Of a stretch of DNA of 64,000 bases, positions 8,501-16,872 are shown piece by piece; within the stretch, counting starts at the first letter, position 1; each line of letters opens with the position of its first letter. A program made the position numbers and the translations under genes. The notes below the pieces were generated by a model, which was not told the DNA's origin, made no database searches, and was given only the letters and a program-made list of their open reading frames with translations. This DNA comes from Prorocentrum cordatum (taxonomy: Eukaryota; Sar; Dinophyceae; Prorocentrales; Prorocentraceae), in contig CAUYUJ010002099.1 of assembly GCA_963575745.1 (NCBI GenBank), forward strand, positions 1 to 64,000, given 5' to 3'.

Positions 8501-9523
8501 ATGGGCGATGCAGGCGGATACACATGGGATGGCGCGGGAGGATGGTGGGATAGCCGCAGCAGCGGCTGGCGTGGCTGGGAGGGCGGCCATGATTGGTCAG
8601 CGAGGGGTTGGAGAGACTGGCGACAAGACGGGCACACGCCAACGGAGGACGCCAAATGGCGCGATGGCCCTGCCGCCGCAGCAGCGGCGGCGGTCTCGCC
8701 TCAACGGCCGTCTCGCTTCGCCGCGCTTAGCGTTGTGAGCCCCCGCGCCCCTGGTCTCGGCATGCCCGAATTCGATAATTTCGTGAGGGCTGCCCTCCGA
8801 AACGTACCAGAACCTGGGAACACAGTTTCAGGAGAGGGGTCGGGATCCCGAGCCGCGCCTGCGGCGCAGGAGCCCCGCGCCACCGCAGCGGCGGCGGCGC
8901 GCGGGCCCCAGGATTTTGAGAAGTTTGATGTTAATTATTTTTTGAGTTATGAAGAGAGGCTCGGCACTTCGTTTAAGCAACACAATCAAGCGTTGAAATG
9001 GTGGCGCCATCTGAATGAAGACCCAACTGCCCCGTTCGAGTCAGAAGCCAAGTGGTTTGACAATGCGGAGCCCACCATGGTCGCTGTTTGCGACCACGGT
9101 GCGAGGACGAGCTTTGGTTTCAAAAGCGACGAGGAAGTCCCTTGGCGGTGGCAAGAGATGGTGGCGACGCTCAGGGAGGAAGATATCAGGGAGGTCGTGG
9201 AGGGGCCCCGCAGCAGCGGGGCTCTGATCGGCTGTTCCCTCGAAGTCCGGCCAAACAGCTACGACCACATGCGTCAGAGTATTGTGCGCGCGCGACAGTT
9301 CGCGGGGCAGCGGGTGAAAGTGAAGCTGCCGATGTGGGATTTCGTGTTGCACCGCGACGACGGGACAGGCGTCCGTTTACACCCGCACTGGGGCGACAGG
9401 AAGGTCGAAGCTCTGCCCCTCGTCCCCCCGCGCGGACACGGTGAGGCCACCAACCGCGGGTTTGGGCGGGAGCGACGGGTCAGGAACTTTTCGCTGGTAC
9501 AAGGACCTCGGTGTGGAGCGTAA
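8501..9523 (+). CDS. Unknown protein with Trp/Gly-rich N-terminus, first cargo gene
   Basis: I chose the ATG at 8501 because the protein-like composition begins there and the upstream codons are low-complexity. The first 45 residues are a Trp/Gly/Asp-rich segment (GGWWDSRSSGWRGWEGG). A conserved-looking globular part follows at codons 140-330 (FEKFDVNYFLSYEERLG, LKWWRHLNEDPTAPFES, VKVKLPMWDFVLHRDD). No family is recognised. Near 9455-9465 a +1 frame change would extend the protein to 9647 through GTFRWYKDLGVERKVKFD, which reads more naturally than the in-frame tail. Three element hairpins lie inside the 8501-9523 frame or its extension, read as AAAA or RSSG. Confidence 0.55.
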   Translation: MGDAGGYTWDGAGGWWDSRSSGWRGWEGGHDWSARGWRDWRQDGHTPTEDAKWRDGPAAAAAAAVSPQRPSRFAALSVVSPRAPGLGMPEFDNFVRAALRNVPEPGNTVSGEGSGSRAAPAAQEPRATAAAAARGPQDFEKFDVNYFLSYEERLGTSFKQHNQALKWWRHLNEDPTAPFESEAKWFDNAEPTMVAVCDHGARTSFGFKSDEEVPWRWQEMVATLREEDIREVVEGPRSSGALIGCSLEVRPNSYDHMRQSIVRARQFAGQRVKVKLPMWDFVLHRDDGTGVRLHPHWGDRKVEALPLVPPRGHGEATNRGFGRERRVRNFSLVQGPRCGA

Positions 9524-9647
9524 GGTCAAGTTCGACGCCGCCAGAGAGAAGGGGGGGCCGACGCCCTCTCAGGGGCCCCGCAGCAGCGGGGCCGCGGCGC
9601 CCAGCACCAGGCCCTCGGCGTCCGCAGCAGCGGGTGGCAAACAGTAG

Positions 9648-10640
9648 TTTTGGGACCGAATAACTCCCCAGACGATTTGGTTGCGGAGTAGATGGCTCCG
9701 CAGCAGCAGCGGGGCTCGAATGAAGGGCGCGTTGCATTTCTGCAGGGGCGCGCGCGTCGGCCGCCGAGATCGGGAGCGCTCGTGCAGGCGCCGTGGCGCG
9801 ATCTTCGTTAAGAAGTCTTCCCTCTCCTCCCTGTCCCCCCATCCCGCCGCCCTCAACGTCGGCTCCTCGCCGCCCGTTCCTCGTCGCTCCACGCCTGTTC
9901 GTTCTCCTCCAATTTCCTCTCCCGCTTCCTCGTTCTCTCCTTCCCATTTTTCCCTCCATCCCATTGCGTCCCTGGCACCCCAGCGAAGTTCGCAGTTCAA
10001 AGTTTGAAGTTCGGAGTTCGAAGGTCGCAGTTTGAATTTCGAAGCTTCGCACTTCGAGGTTCGATCTTCGAACCTTCGTCATCTCGTCGTCGTAATCGTC
10101 GTCCTCGTTCGTCGTCGTCGTTCCTCGTCGGCGTCGATTGTCGTTGTCGTCGTCGCTCGTTGTCGTCGTCGCCGTCGTCGTCGTGGTCGGCGTCGTCGTC
10201 GTCGGTCGTTGTCGTCGCTAGTCGTCGTCGCTGGTCGCCGTCGTGGTCATCGTCCTCGTCGTCGTCGTCGTGGTCGTCGTCGCCCTCGTTGTCGCCGTCG
10301 TGGTCATCGTCGTCGTCGTTGTCGTGAAACGCCCCACGTAGGAGGAGCAGAGAAGGGAGTAAGGAGAAATGAGCACGGTGGAGGGAGGAGGGAGGATTGA
10401 ACAGGAAGAGGAGGGTGCAGATGGAGGTAGAAGGGATGAGGTAGCTCAGAAGTGGGAGCAGCAGAGTGGCGCAATGGGAAAAGCCATGTGAGTGCAGGGA
10501 GGGATGGAAATGCGATAAAGTGAAGCCGCAGCCGTTGCAGGTCTGCCTCCCGCCGCGCCCGCCCGCCTCCGCGACTGGAGCCGCGCAGGAGCCTCTGCCG
10601 AAGTCTCCGCAGCAGCGGGGACTGCCAGAGGAGGCTCCTT
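9648..10640 (+). repeat. Copy A of a 1-kb direct repeat
   Basis: It is homologous to 11490-12532 with scattered differences. It contains one element hairpin, a pyrimidine tract, a region of interleaved TTCGAAG-like motifs (9985-10075), a (GTC)n tract (10085-10325), a conserved GAAACGCCCCACGTAGGAGG block (10325) and a Pro/Ala-coding end with a second hairpin (10602-10623). It follows the first cargo gene and leads into the second, so it may be a shared intergenic or leader unit. Confidence 0.85.
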
Positions 10641-10658
10641 CGCGGTTTGTGCGCCGCT

Positions 10659-10958
10659 ATGGCGAGCATCGCGGGCAAGTACGACGCCGATGACTTCGAG
10701 CTCATCACGACGGAGGGCAGTGTTTGGCACTGGGCGACCATGGTGGTGCGGTTTCTCCAGCGGCGCAATCGTTGCCGCCATGCACGCGCCGTTGGAGTGA
10801 AGGGCCAGATGCTCGTCGACCAGGCGCGGCAGATGATGGAGGAGGCGCGCCGCACCGAGGAGATGGGCAAGATGATGCTTGAGATGTCGAAGAAGAAGGT
10901 GAAGGACATCCCAGGCAATATTCGGTACTTTTGCCGCCAGCCGCACCAGGAGAGCTGA
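10659..10958 (+). CDS. Small coiled-coil-like protein of unknown function
   Basis: The 99-codon frame starts at ATG 10659 (MASIAGKYDADDFEL), just after copy A of the 1-kb repeat. The middle is helical and heptad-like (QARQMMEEARRTEEMGKMM), ending in a basic stretch (KKKVKD). No catalytic motif or transmembrane segment is visible. The position matches that of the 12296 gene relative to copy B, so the two genes may share a leader. Expression is not shown by the sequence. Confidence 0.4.
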   Translation: MASIAGKYDADDFELITTEGSVWHWATMVVRFLQRRNRCRHARAVGVKGQMLVDQARQMMEEARRTEEMGKMMLEMSKKKVKDIPGNIRYFCRQPHQES

Positions 10959-11129
10959 GCGGCGATCGGAGCTGGGCCGATAGAGGAGGATGAGGAGGAA
11001 GAGGAGGGGGGATGAGGAGAGGAGGAGGAGGGGGATGAGGAGTTGGAGGCAGCACGCGCACCCGCACTAAGAGCCGCCAGCCGCGCCCGTCTCCGAGCAT
11101 GAAACCCGAGCTTGGCTGGAAGGGGGGAG

Positions 11130-11358
11130 GGCGGTAGCAGAAACAGCGCAGGACAGGGATGGGAGAGGTCACGCATCCGCCGCATTAGCGGCGGTGGTAC
11201 GACAGTTCTCATGGCGGCGCGGCGGTCGCTGAGAAATGGAGCACGTGCGTGGGCCTGCGTGCGCTTAATTATGAGTGGCTCTCGTCCCCTCCCCTCCTCT
11301 TCCTCCATGAGATCTCTCTCCTGGTGCATATCCCCTGCCAGTGCTCGTCCTGCTCCTC
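11130..11358 (+). repeat. Dispersed intergenic repeat, copy 1 (second copy 19506-19735)
   Basis: About 225 bp with high similarity to 19506-19735, including GACAGGGATGGGAGAGGTCA and CCATGAGATCTCTCTCCTGG. Each copy lies after a cargo gene, so it may be a shared 3' or intergenic unit of the element. No gene is seen in 10959-11490. Confidence 0.8.
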
Positions 11359-11386
11359 TATCCGCCCCCCCTCGTCCGTTCCTGCC

Positions 11387-11479
11387 ACCAGCCACATGGG
11401 GCGTTCTCAATCAACACCCCATTGAGTGTCCCCATGTGAAGGTTGCCCTTGTCATGAGGGCGGACTCGCAAGAGCCGAG
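11387..11479 (+). repeat. 93-bp repeat shared with the interior of the 16873 gene
   Basis: It aligns without gaps to 17841-17933, where it is coding (ATWGVLNQLPIDC and following). Here it lies in non-coding sequence, so one of the two is a copied gene fragment. Confidence 0.85.
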
Positions 11480-11489
11480 TGGCTGAAGA

Positions 11490-12532
11490 ACTAGTAGTTT
11501 GGGGTCCGAACAGCTCCCCGGACGATTTGGCTGTGGAGTGGGTGGCTCCGCAGCAGCGGGGCTCGAATTAAGGGCGCGTTGCATTTCTGCAGGGGCGCGC
11601 GCGTCGGCCGCCGAGATCGGGAGCGCGCGCGCAGGCGCCGTGGCGCGATTTTCGTTTTGAAGTCTCCCCTCTCCTCCCTGTCCCCCCATCCCGCCGCCCT
11701 CAACGTCGGCTCCTCGCCGCCCGTTCCTCGTCGCTCCACGCCTGTTCGTTCTCCTCCAACTTCCTCTCCCGCTTCCTCGCTTTTCCTTCCCATTTTCCCT
11801 CCATCCCAGTCCATCCCTGGCACCCCAGCGACGTTCGCAGTTAGAAGCTGGAAGTTCGGAGTTCGAAGATCGAAGTTTGAATTTCGAAGCTTCGCACTTC
11901 GAGGTTCGATCTTCGATCCTTCGTCATCTCGTCGTCGTAATCGTCGTCCTCGTTCGTCGTCGTCGTTCCTCGTCGGCGTCGATTGTCGTCGTCGTCGTCG
12001 CTCGTTGTCGTCCTCGCCGTCGTCGTCGTGGTCGGCGTCGTCGTCGTCGATCGTCGTCGTCGCTGGTCGTCGTCGCTGGTAGCCGTCGTGGTCATCGTCC
12101 TCGTCGTCGTCGTCGTGGTCGTCGTTGCCCTCGTTGTCGCCGTCGTGGTCATCGTTCTCGTCGGCGTCGTCGTCGTCGTTGTCGTGAAACGCCCCACGTA
12201 GGAGGAGCAGAGAACGGAGCAAGGAGAAATGAGCGCGGTGGAGGGAGGAGGGAGGACTGAACAGGAAGAGGAGGGAGCAGGCAGAGGTAGAAGGGATGAG
12301 GCAGTTCAGAAGTGGGAGCAGCAGAGTGGCGCAAGGGGAAAAGTCATTTGAGCGCAGGGAGGGATGGCATTGCGATGAAGTGAATCCGCAGCCGCTGCAG
12401 GTCTGCCCCCCGCCGCGCCCGCCCGCCTCCGCGACGGGAGCGGCCCAGGGCATGGAGCAGCCTGGCGCGACTGGAGCCGCGCAGGAACCTCTGCCGAAGT
12501 CTCCGCAGCAGCGGGGGCTGCCAGAGGAGGCC
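11490..12532 (+). repeat. Copy B of the 1-kb direct repeat
   Basis: Same content and order as 9648-10640: hairpin at 11545-11562, TTCGAAG-like region at 11835-11925, (GTC)n tract at 11935-12185, and hairpin at about 12500. The homology ends at GAGGCCCC near 12532, where copy A instead reads GAGGCTCC and runs into the 10659 gene. Confidence 0.85.
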
Positions 12533-14191
12533 CCTGATGCAGTTCCGCATGGAATGGCAGATCCAGCACCGGCCTCCGCAGCAGCGGGGGGGGAGGTTGC
12601 AACGAAACTTCGGTCATTGTTTTCGTCGATGTCTGGTGCCCAGGAAAGCGTTTCGCAGAGCCTGCTGGTTGCTCAGGAATTGATGCAGAATGGCCCGATC
12701 GAAGATGCGCGGAAGTTAACGGCCGCCGCCAACCGCCTTGTAGTCATAACGGCTAAGGAGGCGGCTTGCGCAGCAGCGGGGGCATCCGTGGAGCCAGGCG
12801 CCGCCGCAGTGGTAATCGAGCCTGGACAGGGTGGCTCCGATGACCCGAGACCGAGATCTCCCTGCACGACTAATTGGCGACAGCGGCAGGCTCTGATCGC
12901 AGCGCGCAAACTGCGTGAAAGCTCCTCCGCAGCAGCGGGGGCCCGCGTGATCAAGACTCTCGCCTTGACCTCGAAGGCTCGGTCGCCAGCGCTTCCTGTC
13001 CAAGAGGGCTTCCCAGAGGAAGGCCGCCCGCACTTCCCATCGGAAGAGCGCGGCCCGAGCCATTCCAAGCCTCTTGTGCCCCTGCTGTACGACGACGAAG
13101 ACCAGGTGCAGGAGGGGCAGACAGAGGCGCGCGTGAATCTGGCTTTTGCTTCCCTCGTCCTGCGCGCGGGCGCCTCCCTGTCGGATTGGGTCGCAGCTGT
13201 CAGGGACAGGCGCGAAGGGGTCGTCTTAGTCTCCTTCGAGCCTGGTGCACGCATCAATCGCGATCGGCGGAAGCAACATCTCGACGATCTCATCCGCCAA
13301 AGTGGCTTCCACGGGGAGGTCGCGCGCGAGTGCGTCGGGGCTCTCCTCTGGGTTCCCGAGCGCGTCGAGCAGTGCGAGGTGCTTCGCTGGCACTGCCACG
13401 GGAAGTTCCTGGTTCAGGCCTGGTCGGTGACCCTGGCAGCGGTGGCTCACAATCCGAAAGCAAAGGAAGGCAAACTCTCCATAGCAGTGGGGGGCGTGTT
13501 CTTCCGACACCAGACGAGCCTCGCGGGACACCCGTGGCCCGAAAACTTCCGCAACGGGCTGCGGAACCTGGCGTTGTGGAACCGAGTGCGTATTCTCGCT
13601 GGGATCTTTGACGCAGGCAGGGAGGATCTTTCGGAGCTGCTCAGAAGTTGCGGCGCGTCTGGTACAGGCGTACTCGGCTTGGCTTTGTGGTGCCCGACAA
13701 AAGGTTGTCACGTGACGCACCCGCACTACATCGTGATTCTTGGCCCCGCTCAGGTTCGCGAGTGCCCTGCGGGCGGGCAGCCTGATCTGCCGCACTGGTT
13801 GAATCAGGATTCCCAGCCTCCGCAGCAGCGGAGGCTCCTCACCAGCCTGCAGTACCGCCAGTTGGATTGGGTGGCGCGTCCGACCTGGGTCAGGCTCACG
13901 GACGCGGAGCGCAAGGAGCAGGATACATATGACTGGCCGCACTTGCACAGGGTGATCCACAAGGCCCAGGATGCGAACCGCCTCACGGAACATTGCCACA
14001 CATTGTTCGTTTTTTATAGAAGCCAAGAACAGGAAGTCTGGCAAAGGCGCCGCGGCCAGGAAGAAGGATCGGAAGCGGGAAGCCAAGTGGGAAAAACAGC
14101 GGGGAGAGTGGGCGGAGACAGAACCCGAAGCAACAGCCTCAGCAGCAGCGGAGGCGCACGGAGACCAGGAGGAGGCGGAGACAGAATCTGA
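12296..14191 (+). CDS. Unknown cargo protein, N-terminal frame (631 codons)
   Basis: The frame opens inside copy B of the 1-kb repeat at ATG 12296, so the true start may be further in. Residues 1-90 are Pro/Ala/Gln-rich with hairpin-encoded PQQRG. A helical part follows (SLLVAQELMQNG). A more globular region spans residues 280-530 (LRAGASLSDWVAAVRDR, CVGALLWVPERVEQC, NGLRNLALWNRVRILAG). At least six element hairpins are embedded in frame. I recognise no family. After about 14009 the in-frame tail becomes an implausible Arg/Gly/Ser mixture, while a +1 shift in the T-run at 14010-14015 leads into the Lys/Glu-rich frame that ends at 15053. The real product is probably the joined frame, about 919 codons. 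Confidence 0.5.
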   Translation: MRQFRSGSSRVAQGEKSFERREGWHCDEVNPQPLQVCPPPRPPASATGAAQGMEQPGATGAAQEPLPKSPQQRGLPEEAPDAVPHGMADPAPASAAAGGEVATKLRSLFSSMSGAQESVSQSLLVAQELMQNGPIEDARKLTAAANRLVVITAKEAACAAAGASVEPGAAAVVIEPGQGGSDDPRPRSPCTTNWRQRQALIAARKLRESSSAAAGARVIKTLALTSKARSPALPVQEGFPEEGRPHFPSEERGPSHSKPLVPLLYDDEDQVQEGQTEARVNLAFASLVLRAGASLSDWVAAVRDRREGVVLVSFEPGARINRDRRKQHLDDLIRQSGFHGEVARECVGALLWVPERVEQCEVLRWHCHGKFLVQAWSVTLAAVAHNPKAKEGKLSIAVGGVFFRHQTSLAGHPWPENFRNGLRNLALWNRVRILAGIFDAGREDLSELLRSCGASGTGVLGLALWCPTKGCHVTHPHYIVILGPAQVRECPAGGQPDLPHWLNQDSQPPQQRRLLTSLQYRQLDWVARPTWVRLTDAERKEQDTYDWPHLHRVIHKAQDANRLTEHCHTLFVFYRSQEQEVWQRRRGQEEGSEAGSQVGKTAGRVGGDRTRSNSLSSSGGARRPGGGGDRI

Positions 14192-15053
14192 AGCAGCAGC
14201 CTCCGCAGCAGCGGGGGCGCACGGAGCCCAGGAGGAGCTTGAGGGCGACGGGCGCGACGCCGTCGACCTCTGCAGCCCCACGCCGCCCCAGGACGAACAG
14301 AGCAACCCTGACAGAGGTGAGAGGGAGGAGAAGAAGGAGAAGGAGAAGATGAAGAAAAACAAGAAGAAGAAGAACAAGAAGAAAGATATCAGGAGCAGAA
14401 CCCCAAAGAGGACGAAGCCCTCGCAGCAGCGGGGGGGCAGCCGTTCCACGCGCAGAAAGCGGGAGCAGAGGAGCAAAGACCGAATGAGGAGAGTGCCCTC
14501 GCAGCAGCGGGGGCGCAGCCGCTCCAGACGCAGAGGGCAGGAGCAGAGGGGGCGCAGCCGCTCCAGACGCAGTGGGCAGGTGGAGGGCGGCGACCGCAGG
14601 GCGGCGTGGGCAGGGCGGTTCCTGCCCGCGCCGCCCGCGCACCCACCCCACACAGGTCAGGTGATGCTGAGGCCGAGGGCATGGCGCCCGCTCCTCCCAG
14701 GCCAGATATGCCGTCCGCCAGGCATGCCGCCAATGATGCCACCACCACCGCCATCTCCCCCGCGTGGAGGAGGACGCCGCGGGGCCCCCCCGCTGGAGGA
14801 GACACCGCACCCTACGCCACCGCGGCTCGTCCCGAGCCAGCCGCCGCACCCTCCGCCGAAGCGGCTCCTGCCAAGAGAGTCGCAGACGCCCCGCCCTCTG
14901 GCAGCGCCGCTCGTCCCGAGGCCGCCGCCGCAGCCTCCCCCGCCGCAGCTCCTCTCCAGGGAGTCGCCGCTTCCTGCGGACACGTTTGCGTTCAACAGTG
15001 ACGCGTTCGAGGCATTGTCGCGGCGCCGCAGCCCTTCAAGCGGCTCCAGCTGA
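13971..15053 (+). CDS. C-terminal frame of the 12296 gene: Lys/Glu, Arg/Ser and Pro-rich tail
   Basis: From 14016 this frame reads IEAKNRKSGKGAAARKKDRK, then an acidic block, a Lys-run (MKKNKKKKNKKKD), an Arg/Ser-rich block with two RGRSRSRR-type repeats, and a long Pro-rich tail ending at 15053. Such tails are usual for nucleic-acid-binding or nuclear proteins, but this is composition only. Hairpins at about 14196, 14427 and 14495 are translated as AAAG or PSQQRG. There is no separate start that I trust. The upstream frame with a +1 shift in the T6 run at 14010-14015 is the better source. Confidence 0.45.
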   Translation: MRTASRNIATHCSFFIEAKNRKSGKGAAARKKDRKREAKWEKQRGEWAETEPEATASAAAEAHGDQEEAETESEAAASAAAGAHGAQEELEGDGRDAVDLCSPTPPQDEQSNPDRGEREEKKEKEKMKKNKKKKNKKKDIRSRTPKRTKPSQQRGGSRSTRRKREQRSKDRMRRVPSQQRGRSRSRRRGQEQRGRSRSRRSGQVEGGDRRAAWAGRFLPAPPAHPPHTGQVMLRPRAWRPLLPGQICRPPGMPPMMPPPPPSPPRGGGRRGAPPLEETPHPTPPRLVPSQPPHPPPKRLLPRESQTPRPLAAPLVPRPPPQPPPPQLLSRESPLPADTFAFNSDAFEALSRRRSPSSGSS

Positions 15054-15600
15054 CGGCGCGCGGCTGCGGAGACCTCCGCAGCAGCGGGGGTGGTCTCCGC
15101 AGCAGCGGGGGGTAGCATAAGAGATCTGAGGCGCGGGCTCGGCGCGCGCGCGCGCGCGAGGAGGCAGGCGCTCGCATTGAGCGGCTGAAGAAATCGTGGT
15201 CGTTGTCGTCGTGCTCGTCGTCGTCGTTTGCTTTTTGCTGGGGGGGAAAGGAGGACGAGCAAGAGGAGGAGGAGGAGGAGGGGTCTTGCAGGGACCAGGA
15301 CCGACACCGGGACCGGGACCGGGACCAGGGGGAGAGCGGGACCGGGACCGGGAGCGGGACAGGGACGGGGAGCCCTGGACGAGCAGCAGAACCGACCACG
15401 GGACCGGGGCCGGGACCGGGGCCGGGACCGGGACCGGGGCCGGGAACCGGGACCGGGAACGGTGGTGCTGGTCCCGGTCCCGGTCCCGTGGTCGGTCCTG
15501 CTGCCCGTCCTGGGCTCCCCGCCCCTGTCCCGCTCCATGTGTCAGCTCTTTGTCCCGCTCCCAATCTCTGCCGTGCCGTTTGGGTTCGAGATCGCCAGCC
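15054..15600. repeat. Simple-sequence region with GGGACC minisatellite
   Basis: Two element hairpins occur at 15073 and 15095. A CGCGCG run and a CGTCGT block follow. From about 15295 to 15500 there is a GGGACC/GGGCCG hexamer array, partly followed by its inverse (GGTCCC). The array can fold back on itself. No gene is supported. Confidence 0.75.
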
Positions 15601-16071
15601 ATGGAGGTTAGGAAGCCCGACACAAGGATCGGGCGATGCCGCGTCGGCGAGAAGAGGAATAGGAAACCCGACACAAGGACGGGGCGATGCCGCGTCGGCG
15701 AGAAGAGGGGTTTTCGGAAACCGGACCACAGACCTCATTCGAGCAAGCGCGCTGGGGCGGCGGCTCGACCCACGGCAGCGTCGGCGGAGGCGGCCGCGCG
15801 GCCGCTAGCTCGGCGCAAGGCGAGCTCCAAGAAACAAACCCTCGCAGTAGCGGGGGCTGCTGTAGCCCTCGCAGCAGCGGGGGCTGCTGTCTTGGAGCGT
15901 GGTGGGTTGTGGGATGAGAAGACTGCTCGGAGGACAGGCGTGGAAGATGACGATGGGTTCGATCAGGCACTTTGGTACCGCGACCATTGGGGCAACTGGT
16001 GCAAACTAGGGTCCAAGATGCCGCCAGTCGGCAGCTCCTGGCAAGAAGGCGCCGACCCCCTTCGCATGTAA
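15601..16071 (+). CDS. Small basic protein with two 17-residue tandem repeats
   Basis: ATG 15601 starts a 156-codon frame. A 51-bp tandem repeat at 15610-15711 encodes RKPDTRIGRCRVGEKR twice, then a degenerate third start (RKPDHRP). An Ala-rich part with two hairpins (15839, 15867) follows, read as AVAGAAVALAAAGAAVL. The C-terminal end (DQALWYRDHWGNWCKLGSKM) is Trp-rich and looks folded. The function is unknown. The Ala-rich hydrophobic run could be mistaken for a membrane segment, but it is hairpin-derived. Confidence 0.4.
   Translation: MEVRKPDTRIGRCRVGEKRNRKPDTRTGRCRVGEKRGFRKPDHRPHSSKRAGAAARPTAASAEAAARPLARRKASSKKQTLAVAGAAVALAAAGAAVLERGGLWDEKTARRTGVEDDDGFDQALWYRDHWGNWCKLGSKMPPVGSSWQEGADPLRM

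Positions 16072-16872
<801 letters not shown>

Noticed and set aside
13600-13740. EEP nuclease motif in the 12296 protein (RILAGIFDAGREDL)
   Set aside because: It has a superficial likeness to the GDFN strand but lacks the catalytic Asp-Asn pair and the other EEP motifs.
14010-14016. Canonical -1 slippery heptamer TTTTTTA in the 12296 gene
   Set aside because: The heptamer is out of register with the zero frame, and the continuation requires +1, not -1. A T-run indel explains it better.
15839-15895. Transmembrane segment in the 15601 protein
   Set aside because: The hydrophobic run is the translation of two adjacent hairpins (AVAGAAVALAAAGAAVL), not a conserved membrane helix.
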